A DNA stretch of 64,000 nucleotides from Membranipora membranacea (taxonomy: Eukaryota > Bryozoa > Gymnolaemata > Cheilostomatida > Membraniporidae). The DNA is taken from NCBI GenBank assembly GCA_914767715.1, contig OU612069.1:15745387-15809386 (forward strand). The letters run 5' to 3'. The translations under genes were made by a program, and so were the position numbers. How positions within the stretch are numbered: position 1 is the first letter of the stretch; every line of letters begins with the position of its first letter. The notes below the pieces were generated by a model. The model searched no databases. It was not told the DNA's origin and worked only from the letters and a program-made list of their open reading frames with translations. Shown piece by piece: positions 23,701 to 36,950 of this stretch.

Positions 23701-25189
23701 TTATATGAGATATAGGGACGTCATCGCGAATGTCAAAACAGAGTTTCAAGTGTTTCTAAGTGAGTAAGGAATTCTGCCCAATTAATGGCCAATTTCCCCA
23801 GGACCGTACCTATCGATTTTTGTCAATTTCTTGCAAAACACCTCGATAGAATACGCATCGTCACAGGGAGCTAATATTTTATATGAGATATAGGGACGTC
23901 ATCGCAAACGTCAAAACAGAGTTTCAAGCGTTTCTAAGCGAGTAAGGAATTCTGCCCAATTAATGGCCAATTTCCCCAGGACCGTACCTATCGATTTTTG
24001 TCAATTTCTTGCAAAACACCTCGATAGAATACGCATCGTCACAGGGAGCTAATAATTTATATGAGATATAGGGACGTCATTGCGAACGTCAAAACAGAGT
24101 TTCAAGCGTGTCTAAGTGAGTAAGGAATTCTGCCCAATTATTGGCCAATTTCCCCAGGACCGTACCTATCGATTTTCGTCAATTTCTGGCAAAACACCTC
24201 GATAGAATACGCATCGTCACAGGGAGCTAATATTTTATATGAGATATAGGGACGTCATTGCGAACGTCAAAACAGAGTTTCAAGCGTTTCTAAGCGAGTA
24301 AGGAATTCTGCCCAATTATTGGCCAATTTCCCCAGGACCGTACCTATCGATTTTTGTCAATTTCTTGCAAAACACCTCGATAGAATACGCATCGTCACAG
24401 GGAGCTAATATTTTATATGAGATATAGGGACGTCATTGCGAACGCCAAAACAGAGTTTCAAGCGTTTCTAAGCGAGTAAGGAATTCTGCCCAATTATTGG
24501 CCAATTTCCCCAGGACCGTACCTATCGATTTTTGTCAATTTCTTGCAAAACACCTCGATAGAATACGCAACGTCACTGGGAGCTAATATTTTATATGAGA
24601 TATAGGGACGTCATCGCGAACGTCAAAACAGAGTTTCATGCGTTTCTAAGCGAGTAAGAAATTCATCCCAATTATTGGCCAATTTCCCCAGAACCGTACC
24701 TATTGATTTTTGTCAATTTCTTGCAAGACACCTCGAAAGAATACGCATCGTCACAGGGAGCTAATATTTTATATGAGATATAGGGACGTCATCGCAAACG
24801 TCAAAACAGAGTTTCATGCGTTTCTAAGTGAGGAAGGAATTCTGCCCAATTATTGGCCAATTTCCCCAGGACCGTACCTATCGATTTTTGTCAATTTCTG
24901 GCAAAACACCTCGATAGAATACGCATCGTCACAGGGAGCTAATAATTTATATGAGATATAGGGACGTCATTGCGAACGTCAAAACAGAGTTTCAAGCGTG
25001 TCTAAGTGAGTAAGGAATTCTGCCCAATTATTGGCCAATTTCCCCAGGACCGTACCTATCGATTTTCGTCAATTTCTGGCAAAACACCTCGATAGAATAC
25101 GCATCGTCACAGGGAGCTAATATTTTATATGAGATATAGGGACGTCATCGCGAACGTCAAAACAGAGTTTCATGCGTTTCTAAGCGAGC

Positions 25190-25310
25190 AAGCAATTCAT
25201 CCCAATTATTGGCCAATCTCCCCAGGACCGTACCTATCGATTTTTGTCAATTTCTTGCAAAACACCTCGATAGAATACGCATCGTCACAGGGAGCTAATA
25301 TTTAATATGA
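25190..25310 (+). repeat. Chimeric monomer joining the 20-monomer repeat to block D
   Basis: GCAAGCAATTC with CAATCTCCCC is followed by ATCGATTTTTGTCAATTTCT and then TAATATTTAATATG, whereas at the matching site (21660-21740) it leads to ATTTTCG, GAATGCGCATAGTC and TATGATATATAG. The switch lies at about 25229-25250. Confidence 0.7.
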
Positions 25311-26059
25311 GATATAGGGACGTCATTGCGAACTTCAAAACAGAGTTTCATGCGTTTCTAAGCGAGTAAGGAATTCTGCCCAATTATTGGCCAATTTCCC
25401 CAGGACCGTACCTATCGATTTTTGTCATTTTTTGCAAAACACCATGATAGAATACTCATCGTCAACAGGAGCTAATATTTTATATGAGATATAGGGACGT
25501 CATCGCGAACGTCAAAACAGAGTTTCATGCGTTTCTAAGCGAGTAAGGAATTCTGCCCAATTATTGGCCAATTTCCCCAGGACTGACTTATCGATTTTTG
25601 TCAATTTCTTGCAAAACACCTCGATAGAATACGCATCGTCACAGGGAGCTAATATTTTATATAAGATATGGGGAAGTCATCCCGAACGTCAAAACAGAGT
25701 TTCATGCGTTTCTAAGCGAGCAAGCAATTCATCCCAATTATTGGCCAATCTCCCCAGGACCGTACCTATCGATTTTTGTCATTTTTTGCAAAACACCATG
25801 ATAGAATACTCATCGTCAACAGGAGCTAATATTTTATATGAGATATAGGGACGTCATCGCGAACGTCAAAACAGAGTTTCATGCGTTTCTAAGCGAGTAA
25901 GGAATTCTGCCCAATTATTGGCCAATTTCCCCAGGACCGTACTTATCGATTTTTGTCAATTTCTTGCAAAACACCTCGATAGAATACGCATCGTCACAGG
26001 GAGCTAATATTTTATATAAGAGATGGGGAAGTCATCGCGAACGTCAAAACAGAGTTTCA

Positions 26060-29030
26060 TGCGTTTCTAAGCGAGCAAGCAATTCATCCCAATTATTGGC
26101 CAATCTCCCCAGGACCGTACCTATCGATTTTCGTCAATTTCTGGCAAAACACCTCGATAGAATGCGCATAGTCACAGGGAACTAATATTTTATATGAGAT
26201 ATAGGGACGTCATTGCGAACGTCAAAACAGAGTTTCAAGCGTTTCTAAGCGAGTAAGGAATTCTGCCCAATTATTGGCCAATTTCCCCAGGACCGTACCT
26301 ATCGATTTTTGTCAATTTCTTGCAAAACACCTCGATAGAATACGCATCGTCACAGGGAGCTAATATTTTATATGAGATATAGGGACGTCATTGCGAACGG
26401 CAAAACAGAGTTTCAAGCGTTTCTAAGCGAGTAAGGAATTCTGCCCGATTATTGGCCAATTTCCCTAGGACCGTACCTATCGATTTTTGTCAATTTTTGC
26501 AAAACACCATGATCGAATACTCATCGTAAAAAGGAGCTAATACTTTATATGAGATATAGGGACGTCATCGCGAACGTCAAAACAGAGTTTCATGCGTTTC
26601 TAAGCGAGTAAGGAATTCTGCCCAATTATTGGCCAATTTCCCCAGGACCGTACCTATCGATTTTTGTCAATTTCTTGCAAAACACCTCGATAGAATACGC
26701 ATCGTCACAGGGAACTAATATTTTATATGAGATATAGGGACGTCATCGCGAATGTCAAAACAGAGTTTCAAGCGTTTCTAAGTGAGTAAGGAATTCTGCC
26801 CAATTATTGGCCAATTTCCCGAGGACCGTACCTATCGTTATTTGTCAATTTCTGGCAAAACACCTCGATAGAATACGCATCGTCACAGGGAGCTAATATT
26901 TTATATGAGATATAGGGACGTCATTGCGAACGTCAAAACAGAGTTTCAAGCGTGTCTAATTGAGTAAGGAATTCTGCCCAATTATTGGCCAATTTCCCCA
27001 GGACCGTACCTATCAATTTTCGTCAATTTCTGGCAAAACACCTCGATAGAATACGCATCGTCACAGGGAGCTAATATTTTATATGAGATATAGGGACGTC
27101 ATCGCGAACGTCAAAACAGAGTTTCATGCGTTTCTAAGCGAGTAAGGAATTCATCCCAATTATTGGCCAATTTCCCCAGGACCGTACCTATCGATTTTTG
27201 TCAATTTTTGCAAAACACCATGATAGAATACTCATCGTCAACAGGAGCTAATATTTTATATGAGATATAGGGACGTCATCGCGAACGTCAAAACAGAGTT
27301 TCATGCGTTTCTAAGCGAGTAAGGAAAACTGGCCAATTATTGGCCAACTTCCCCAGGACCGTACTTATCGATTTTTGTCAATTTCTTGCAAAACACCTCG
27401 ATAGAATACGCATCGTCACAGGGAGCTAATATTTTATATGAGATATAGGGACGTCATCGCGAACGTCAAAACAGAGTTTCATGCGTTTCTAAGCGAGCAA
27501 GCAATTCATCCCAATTATTGGCCAATCTCCCCAGGACCGTACCTATCGATTTTCGTCAATTTCTGGCAAAACACCTCGATAGAATGCGCATAGTCACAGG
27601 GAACTAATATTTTATATGAGATATAGGGACGTCATTGCGAACGTCAAAACAGAGTTTCAAGCGTTTCTAAGCGAGTAAGGAATTCTGCCCAATTATTGGC
27701 CAATTTCCCCAGGACCGTACCTATCGATTTTTGTCAATTTCTTGCAAAACACCTCGATAGAATACGCATCGTCACAGGGAGCTAATATTTTATATGAGAT
27801 ATAGGGACGTCATTGCGAACGGCAAAACAGAGTTTCAAGCGTTTCTAAGCGAGTAAGGAATTCTGCCCGATTATTGGCCAATTTCCCTAGGACCGTACCT
27901 ATCGATTTTTGTCAATTTTTGCAAAACACCATGATCGAATACTCATCGTAAAAAGGAGCTAATACTTTATATGAGATATAGGGACGTCATCGCGAACGTC
28001 AAAACAGAGTTTCATGCGTTTCTAAGCGAGTAAGGAATTCTGCCCAATTATTGGCCAATTTCCCCAGGACCGTACCTATCGATTTTTGTCAATTTCTTGC
28101 AAAACACCTCGATAGAATACGCATCGTCACAGGGAACTAATATTTTATATGAGATATAGGGACGTCATCGCGAACGTCAAAACAGAGTTTCATGCGTTTC
28201 TAAGTGAGTAAGGAATTCTGCCCAATTATTGGCCAATTTCCCGAGGACCGTACCTATCGATTTTTGTCAATTTCTGGCAAAACACCTCGATAGAATACGC
28301 ATCGTCACAGGGAGCTAATATTTTATATGAGATATAGGGACGTCATTGCGAACGTCAAAACAGAGTTTCAAGCGTGTCTAAGTGAGTAAGGAATTCTGCC
28401 CAATTATTGGCCAATTTCCCCAGGACCGTACCTATCAATTTTCGTCAATTTCTGGCAAAACACCTCGATAGAATACGCATCGTCACAGGGAGCTAATATT
28501 TTATATGAGATATAGGGACGTCATCGCGAACGTCAAAACAGAGTTTCATGCGTTTCTAAGCGAGTAAGGAATTCATCCCAATTATTGGCCAATTTCCCCA
28601 GGACCGTACCTATCGATTTTTGTCAATTTTTGCAAAACACCATGATAGAATACTCATCGTCAACAGGAGCTAATATTTTATATGAGATATAGGGACGTCA
28701 TCGCGAACGTCAAAACAGAGTTTCATGCGTTTCTAAGCGAGTAAGGAAAACTGGCCAATTATTGGCCAACTTCCCCAGGACCGTACTTATCGATTTTTGT
28801 CAATTTCTTGCAAAACACCTCGATAGAATACGCATCGTCACAGGGAGCTAATATTTTATATGAGATATAGGGACGTCATCGCGAACGTCAAAACAGAGTT
28901 TCATGCGTTTCTAAGCGAGCAAGCAATTCATCCCAATTATTGGCCAATCTCCCCAGGACCGTACCTATCGATTTTCGTCAATTTCTGGCAAAACACCTCG
29001 ATAGAATGCGCATAGTCACAGGGAGCTAAT
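26060..29030 (+). repeat. 8-monomer higher-order repeat, period 1422 bp, two copies
   Basis: Words recur 1422 bases apart (8 x 178 minus 2): GAACGGCAAAACAG (26397 and 27819), ATGATCGAATACTC with GTAAAAAGG (near 26512 and 27934), TTTCCCGAGGACC (near 26817 and 28239), CTATCAATTTTCG, AATTCATCCC after GAGTAAGG, and GAAAACTGGCC (near 27325 and 28747). Only one copy exists at the paralogous site (13.4-14.8 kb), so this is a local tandem duplication. Copy 2 differs around 28160-28210 (CGAACGTC with CATGCG instead of CGAATGTC with CAAGCG). Confidence 0.8.
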
Positions 29031-29173
29031 ATTTTATATGATATATAGGGACGTCATTGCGAACGTCAAAACAGAGTTACAAGCGTTTCTAAGCGAGTAA
29101 GGAATTCTGCCCAATTATTGGCCAATTTCCCCAGGACCGTACCTATCGATTTTTGTCAATTTCTTGCAAAACA

Positions 29174-29351
29174 CCTCGATAGAATACGCATCGTCACAGG
29201 GAGCTAATATTTTATATGAGATATAGGGACGTCATCGCGAACGTCAAAACAGAGTTTCATGCGTTTCTAAGCGAGTAAGGAATTCTGCCCAATTATTGGC
29301 CAATTTCCCCAGGACCGTACCTATCGATTTTTGTCAATTTCTTGCAAAACA
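29174..29351 (+). repeat. Representative canonical 178-bp monomer
   Basis: This copy carries the commonest state I see at nearly every variable site, so it serves as a reference unit. It has 74 G or C of 178 (about 42%) and 11 CpG dinucleotides, more than the roughly 8 expected from base composition. It begins CCTCGATAGAATACGCATCG, contains CATCGCGAACGTC, GCGTTTCTAAGCGAGTAAGG and GAATTCTGCCC, and ends TTTCTTGCAAAACA. The choice of start within the repeat is arbitrary. Confidence 0.9.
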
Positions 29352-31689
29352 CCTCGATAGAATACACATCGTCACAGGGAACTAATATTTTATATGAGAT
29401 ATAGGGACGTCATCGCGAACGTCAAAACAGAGTTTCAAGTGTTTCTAAGTGAGTAAGGAATTCTGCCCAATTATTGGCCAATTTCCCCAGGACCGTACCT
29501 ATCGATTTTTGTCAATTTCTTGCAAAACACCTCGATAGAATACGCATCGTCACAGGGAGCTAATATTTAATATGAGATATAGAGACGTCATTGCGAACTT
29601 CAAAACAGAGTTTCATGCGTTTCTAAGCGAGTAAGGAATTCTGCCCAATTATTGGCCAATTTCCCCAGGACCGTACCTATCGATTTTTGTCATTTTTTGC
29701 AAAACACCATGATAGAATACTCATCGTCAACAGGAGCTAATATTTTATATGAGATATAGGGACGTCATCGCGAACGTCAAAACAGAGTTTCATGCGTTTC
29801 TAAGCGAGTAAGGAATTCTGCCCAATTATTGGCCAATTTCCCCAGGACCGTACTTATCGATTTTTGTCAATTTCTTGCAAAACACCTCGATAGAATACGC
29901 ATCGTCACAGGGAGCTAATATTTTATATAAGATATGGGGAAGTCATCCCGAACGTCAAAACAGAGTTTCATGCATTTCTAAGCGAGCAAGCAATTCATCC
30001 CAATTATTGGCCAATCTCCCCAGGACCGTACCTATCGATTTTCGTCAATTTCTGGCAAAACACCTCGAAAGAATGCGCATAGTCACAGGGAACTAATATT
30101 TTATATGAGATATAGGGACGTCATTGCGAACGTCAAAACAGAGTTTCAAGCGTTTCTAAGCGAGTAAGGAATTCTGCCCAATTATTGGCCAATTTCCCCA
30201 GGACCGTACCTATCGATTTTTGTCAATTTCTTGCAAAACACCTCGATAGAATACGCATCGTCACAGGGAGCTAATATTGTATATGAGATATAGGGATGTC
30301 ATCGCAAACGTCAAAACAGAGTTTCATACGTTTCTAAGCGAGGAAAGAATTCTGCCCAATTATTGGCAAATTTCCCCAGGACCGTACCTATCGATTTTTG
30401 TCAATTTCTGGCAAAACACCTCGATAGAATACGCATCGTCACAGGGAGCTAATACTTTATATGAGATATAGGGACGTCATTGCGAACTTCAAAACAGAGT
30501 TTCAAGTGTTTCTAAGTGAGTAAGGAATTCTGCCCAATTATTGGCCAATTTCCCCAGGACCGTACCTATCGTTATTTGTCAATTTCTGGCAAAACACCTC
30601 GATAGAATACGCATCGTCACAGGGAGCTAATATTTTATATGAGATATAGGGACGTCATTGCGAACGTCAAAACAGAGTTTCAAGCGTGTCTAAGTGAGTA
30701 AGGAATTCTGCCCAATTATTGGCCAATTTCCCCAGGACCGTACCTATCGATTTTTGTCATTTTTTGCAAAACACCATGATAGAATACTCATCGTCAACAG
30801 GAGCTAATATTGTATATGAGATATAGGGATGTCATCGCAAACGTCAAAACAGAGTTTCATACGTTTCTAAGCGAGGAAAGAATTCTGCCCAATTATTGGC
30901 CAAGTTCCCCAGGACCGTACCTATCGATTTTTGTCAATTTCTGGCAAAACACCTCGATAGAATACGCATCGTCACAGGGAGCTAATACTTTATATGAGAT
31001 ATAGGGACGTCATTGCGAACGTCAAAACAGAGTTTCAAGTGTTTCTAAGTGAGTAAGGAATTCTGCCCAATTATTGGCCAATTTCCCCAGGACCGTACCT
31101 ATCGTTATTTGTCAATTTCTGGCAAAACACCTCGATAGAATACGCATCGTCACAGGGAGCTAATATTTTATATGAGATATAGGGACGTCATTGCGAACGT
31201 CAAAACAGAGTTTCAAGCGTGTCTAAGTGAGTAAGGAATTCTGCCCAATTATTGGCCAATTTCCCCAGGACCGTACCTATCGATTTTTGTCATTTTTTGC
31301 AAAACACCATGATAGAATACTCATCGTCAACAGGAGCTAATATTTTATATGAGATATAGGGACGTCATTGCGAACGTCCAAAACAGAGTTTCAAGCGTGT
31401 CTAAGTGAGTAAGGAATTCTGCCCAATTATTGGCCAATTTCCCCAGGACCGTACCTATCGATTTTCGTCAATTTCTGGCAAAACACCTCGATAGAATACG
31501 CATCGTCACAGGGAGCTAATATTTTATATGAGATATAGGGACGTCATTGCGAACGTCAAAACAGAGTTTCAAGCGTTTCTAAGCGAGTAAGGAATTCTGC
31601 CCAATTATTGGCCAATTTCCCCAGGACCGTACCTATCGATTTTTGTCAATTTCTTGCAAAACACCTCGATAGAATACGCATCGTCACAG

Positions 31690-32743
31690 GGAGCTAATAT
31701 TTTATATGAGATATAGGGACGTCATTGCGAACGCCAAAACAGAGTTTCAAGCGTTTCTAAGCGAGTAAGGAATTCTGCCCAATTATTGGCCAATTTCCCC
31801 AGGACCGTACCTATCGATTTTTGTCAATTTCTTGCAAAACACCTCGATAGAATACGCAATGTCACTGGGAGCTAATATTTTATATGAGATATAGGGACGT
31901 CATCGCGAACGTCAAAACAGAGTTTCATGCGTTTCTAAGCGAGTAAGGAATTCATCCCAATTATTGGCCAATTTCCCCAGAACCGTACCTATTGATTTTT
32001 GTCAATTTCTTGCAAGACACCTCGAAAGAATACGCATCGTCACAGGGAGCTAATATTTTATATGAGATATAGGGACGTCATCGCAAACGTCAAAACAGAG
32101 TTTCATGCGTTTCTAAGTGAGTAAGGAATTCTGCCCAATTATTGGCAAATTTCCCCAGGACCGTACCTATCGATTTTTGTCAATTTCTGGCAAAACACCT
32201 CGATAGAATACGCATCGTCACAGGGAGCTAATAATTTATATGAGATATAGGGACGTCATTGCGAACGTCAAAACAGAGTTTCAAGCGTGTCTAAGTGAGT
32301 AAGGAATTCTGCCCAATTATTGGCCAATTTCCCCAGGACCGTACCTATCGATTTTCGTCAATTTCTGGCAAAACACCTCGATAGAATACGCATCGTCACA
32401 GGGAGCTAATATTTTATATGAGATATAGGGACGTCATCGCGAACGTCAAAACAGAGTTTCATGCGTTTCTAAGCGAGCAAGCAATTCATCCCAATTATTG
32501 GCCAATCTCCCCAGGACCGTACCTATCGATTTTCGTCAATTTCTGGCAAAACACCTCGATAGAATACGCATAGTCACAGGGAGCTAATATTTTATATGAT
32601 ATATAGGGACGTCATTGCGAACGTCAAAACAGAGTTCCAAGCGTTTCTAAGCGAGTAAGGAATTCTGCCCAATTATTGGCCAATTTCCCCAGGACCATAC
32701 CTATCGATTTTTGTCAATTTCTTGCAAAACACCTCGATAGAAT
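31690..32743 (+). repeat. Satellite monomers of the 8-monomer (1.8-4.8 kb) type
   Basis: About six monomers in the order GAACGCCAAAACAG, CAATGTCACTGGG, CTCGAAAGAATACG, TAATAATTTATATG, GCAAGCAATTC, and GAATACGCATAGTC with TATGATATATAG. This is the order seen at 3430-4400 and 24440-25200. The GAATACGCATAGTC state near 32565 is a private intermediate between the usual GAATACGCATCGTC and GAATGCGCATAGTC. Confidence 0.8.
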
Positions 32744-34850
32744 ACACATCGTCACAGGGAACTAATATTTTATATGAGATATAGGGACGTCATCGCGAAT
32801 GTCAAAACAGAGTTTCAAGTGTTTCTAAGTGAGTAAGGAATTCTGCCCAATTATTGGCCAATTTCCCCAGGACCGTACCTATCGATTTTTGTCAATTTCT
32901 TGCAAAACACCTCGATAGAATACGCATCGTCACAGGGAGCTAATATTTAATATGAGATATAGGGACGTCATTGCGAACTTCAAAACAGAGTTTCATGCGT
33001 TTCTAAGCGAGTAAGGAATTCTGCCCAATTATTGGCCAATTTCCCCAGGACCGTACCTATCGATTTTTGTCATTTTTTGCAAAACACCATGATAGAATAC
33101 TCATCGTCAACAGGAGCTAATATTTTATATGAGATATAGGGACGTCATCGCGAACGTCAAAACAGAGTTTCATGCGTTTTCTAAGCGAGTAAGGAATTCT
33201 GCCCAATTATTGGCCAATTTCCCCAGGACTGACGTATCGATTTTTGTCAATTTCTTGCAAAACACCTCGATAGAATACGCATCGTCACAGGGAGCTAATA
33301 TTTTATATAAGATATGGGGAAGTCATCCCGAACGTCAAAACAGAGTTTCATGCGTTTCTAAGCGAGCAAGCAATTCATCCCAATTATTGGCCAATCTCCC
33401 CAGGACCGTACCTATCGATTTTCGTCAATTTCTGGCAAAACACCTCGATAGAATGCGCATAGTCACAGGGAACTAATATTTTATATGAGATATAGGGACG
33501 TCATTGCGAACGTCAAAACAGAGTTTCAAGCGTTTCTAAGCGAGTAAGGAATTCTGCCCAATTATTGGCCAATTTCCCCAGGACCGTACCTATCGATTTT
33601 TGTCAATTTCTTGCAAAACACCTCGATAGAATACGCATCGTCACAGGGAGCTAATATTGTATATGAGATATAGGGATGTCATCGCAAACGTCAAAACAGA
33701 GTTTCATACGTTTCTAAGCGAGGAAAGAATTCTGCCCAATTATTGGCAAATTTCCCCAGGACCGTACCTATCGATTTTTGTCAATTTCTTGCAAAACACC
33801 TCGATAGAATACACATCGTCACAGGGAACTAATATTTTATATGAGATATAGGGACGTCATCGCGAATGTCAAAACAGAGTTTCAAGTGTTTCTAAGTGAG
33901 TAAGGAATTCTGCCCAATTATTGGCCAATTTCCCCAGGACCGTACCTATCGATTTTTGTCAATTTCTTGCAAAACACCTCGATAGAATACGCATCGTCAC
34001 AGGGAGCTAATATTTAATATGAGATATAGGGACGTCATTGCGAACTTCAAAACAGAGTTTCATGCGTTTCTAAGCGAGTAAGGAATTCTGCACAATTATT
34101 GGCCAATTTCCCCAGGACCGTACCTATCGATTTTTGTCATTTTTTGCAAAACACCATGATAGAATACTCATCGTCAACAGGAGCTAATATTTTATATGAG
34201 ATATAGGGACGTCATCGCGAACGTCAAAACAGAGTTTCATGCGTTTCTAAGCGAGTAAGGAATTCTGCCCAATTATTGGCCAATTTCCCCAGGACTGACT
34301 TATCGATTTTTGTCAATTTCTTGCAAAACACCTCGATAGAATACGCATCGTCACAGGGAGCTAATATTTTATATAAGATATGGGGAAGTCATCCCGAACG
34401 TCAAAACAGAGTTTCATGCGTTTCTAAGCGAGCAAGCAATTCATCCCAATTATTGGCCAATCTCCCCAGGACCGTACCTATCGATTTTCGTCAATTTCTG
34501 GCAAAACACCTCGATAGAATGCGCATAGTCACAGGGAACTAATATTTTATATGAGATATAGGGACGTCATTGCGAACGTCAAAACAGAGTTTCAAGCGTT
34601 TCTAAGCGAGTAAGGAATTCTGCCCAATTATTGGCCAATTTCCCCAGGACCGTACCTATCGATTTTTGTCAATTTCTTGCAAAACACCTCGATAGAATAC
34701 GCATCGTCACAGGGAGCTAATATTGTATATGAGATATAGGGATGTCATCGCAAACGTCAAAACAGAGTTTCATACGTTTCTAAGCGAGGAAAGAATTCTG
34801 CCCAATTATTGGCAAATTTCCCCAGGACCGTACCTATCGATTTTTGTCAA
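32743..34850 (+). repeat. 6-monomer tandem duplication, period 1066 bp, two copies
   Basis: ACACATCGTCACAGGGAAC, TAATATTTAATATG, ACCATGATAGAATACTC, GGACTGAC[T/G]TATCG, AAGATATGGGGAAGTCATCC and TTGTATATGAG with GGGATGTC recur 1066 bases apart (6 x 178 minus 2). The junction near 33790 is a chimeric monomer. The first copy has an extra T (GCGTTTTCTAAG near 33178) that produces the longest spurious open frame on this strand, 115 codons. Confidence 0.8.
33750..33840 (+). repeat. Chimeric monomer at the 1066-bp duplication junction
   Basis: The monomer starts as the TTGTATATGAG with GGGATGTC form, which at the other loci ends in TTTCTGGCAAAACACC and leads to TAATACTTTATATG. Here it ends in TTTCTTGCAAAACACC and leads to GAATACACATCG with GGGAACTAATATT. 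The switch is at about 33789-33811. Confidence 0.75.
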
Positions 34851-36950
34851 TTTCTGGCAAAACACCTCGATAGAATACGCATCGTCACAGGGAGCTAATA
34901 CTTTATATGAGATATAGGGACGTCATTGCGAACTTCAAAACAGAGTTTCAAGTGTTTCTAAGTGAGTAAGGAATTCTGCCCAATTATTGGCCAATTTCCC
35001 CAGGACCGTACCTATCGTTATTTGTCAATTTCTGGCAAAACACCTCGATAGAATACGCATCGTCACAGGGAGCTAATATTTTATATGAGATATAGGGACG
35101 TCATTGCGAACGTCAAAACAGAGTTTCAAGCGTGTCTAAGTGAGTAAGGAATTCTGCCCAATTATTGGCCAATTTCCCCAGGACCGTACCTATCGATTTT
35201 TGTCATTTTTTGCAAAACACCATGATAGAATACTCATCGTCAACAGGAGCTAATATTGTATATGAGATATAGGGATGTCATCGCAAACGTCAAAACAGAG
35301 TTTCATACGTTTCTACGCGAGGAAAGAACTCTGCCCAATTATTGGCAAAGTTCCCCAGGACCGTACCTATCGATTTTTGTCAATTTCTGGCAAAACACCT
35401 CGATAGAATACGCATCGTCACAGGGAGCTAATACTTTATATGAGATATAGGGACGTCATTGCGAACTTCAAAACAGAGTTTCAAGTGTTTCTAAGTGAGT
35501 AAGGAATTCTGCCCAATTATTGGCCAATTTCCCCAGGACCGTACCTATCGTTATTTTTCAATTTCTGGCAAAACACCTCGATAGAATACGCATCGTCACA
35601 GGGAGCTAATATTTTATATGAGATATAGGGACGTCATTGCGAACGTCAAAACAGAGTTTCAAGCGTGTCTAAGTGAGTAAGGAATTCTGCCCAATTATTG
35701 GCCAATTTCCCCAGGACCGTACCTATCGATTTTTGTCATTTTTTGCAAAACACCATGATAGAATACTCATCGTCAACAGGAGCTAATATTTTATATGAGA
35801 TATAGGGACGTCATCGCGAACGTCAAAACAGAGTTTCATGCGTTTCTAAGCGAGTAAGGAATTCTGCCCAATTATTGGCCAATTTCCCCAGGACCGTACT
35901 TATCGATTTTTGTCAATTTCTTGCAAAACACCTCGATAGAATACGCATCGTCACAGGGAGCTAATATTTTATATAAGATATGGGGAAGTCATCGCGAACG
36001 TCAAAACAGAGTTTCATGCGTTTCTAAGCGAGCAAGCAATTCATCCCAATTATTGGCCAATCTCCCCAGGACCGTACCTATCGATTTTCGTCAATTTCTG
36101 GCAAAACACCTCGATAGAATGCGCATAGTCACAGGGAACTAATATTTTATATGAGATATAGGGACGTCATTGCGAACGTCAAAACAGAGTTTCAAGCGTT
36201 TCTAAGCGAGTAAGGAATTCTGCCCAATTATTGGCCAATTTCCCCAGGACCGTACCTATCGATTTTTGTCAATTTCTTGCAAAACACCTCGATAGAATAC
36301 GCATCGTCACAGGGAGCTAATATTTTATATGAGATATAGGGACGTCATTGCGAACGTCAAAACAGAGTTTCAAGCGTTTCTAAGCGAGTAAGGAATTCTG
36401 CCCAATTATTGGCCAATTTCCCTAGGACCGTACCTATCGATTTTTGTCAATTTTTGCAAAACACCATGATCGAATACTCATCGTAAACAGGAGCTAATAT
36501 TTTATATGAGATATAGGGACGTCATCGCGAACGTCAAAACAGAGTTTCATGCGTTTCTAAGCGAGTAAGGAATTCTGCCCAATTATTGGCCAATTTCCCC
36601 AGGACCGTACCTATCGATTTTTGTCAATTTCTTGCAAAACACCTCGATAGAATACGCATCGTCACAGGGAACTAATATTTTATATGAGATATAGGGACGT
36701 CATCGCGAATGTCAAAACAGAGTTTCAAGTGTTTCTAAGTGAGTAAGGAATTCTGCCCAATTATTGGCCAATTTCCCCAGGACCGTACCTATCGTTATTT
36801 GTCAATTTCTGGCAAAACACCTCGATAGAATACGCATCGTCACAGGGAGCTAATATTTTATATGAGATATAGGGACGTCATTGCGAACGTCAAAACAGAG
36901 TTTCAAGCGTGTCTAATTGAGTAAGGAATTCTGCCCAATTATTGGCCAAT
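33830..36950 (+). repeat. Block L, copy 1 (paralogue of 42.7-45.8 kb)
   Basis: Offset 8889 (50 monomers, several of 177 bp) to about 42720-45840. The shared order includes AAGATATGGGG monomers, TTGTATATGAG with GGGATGTC (34723 and 43612; 35256 and 44145), ATCGTTATTTGTC, GTCATTTTTTGC and CTAATTGAG. Differences include TCGTTATTTTTCAA near 35551 here, and GACTGACTTATC near 34293 versus GACCGTACTTATC near 43180. Confidence 0.75.

Larger units (their letters stand above)
18270..25230 (+). repeat. 20-monomer higher-order repeat, period 3560 bp, two copies
   Basis: Two direct copies, about 18270-21670 and 21830-25230, are offset by exactly 3560 bases (20 x 178). Paired landmarks include GATACCCATCG (near 19046 and 22606), TAATACTTTATATG (near 19600 and 23160), CAATGTCACTGGG near 21008 paired with CAACGTCACTGGG near 24568, and CTCGAAAGAATACG (near 21172 and 24732). 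Each copy starts with block A (18679 and 22239). Copy 2 differs over about 23700-24050, where two monomers have another type. The tract fits replacement by gene conversion. Confidence 0.85.
25250..31690 (+). repeat. Long block D, copy 2
   Basis: Paralogue of about 12440-17460, longer by one 8-monomer unit. It contains the same GACTGACTTATCG, AAGATATGGGG or AAGAGATGGGG, GAACGGCAAAACAG, GTAAAAAGG, CCCGAGG, CTAATTGAG and GAAAACTGGCC states in the same order. A single extra C (GTCCAAAACAG near 31378) is a likely isolated base error. Confidence 0.8.

Noticed and set aside
33129-33476. Open frame of 115 codons, the longest apart from frames running through the N gap
   Set aside because: It spans two satellite monomers and exists because of a one-base T insertion near 33178 and stop-removing variants. 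The same segments occur in other frames throughout the array, so it is not a gene.
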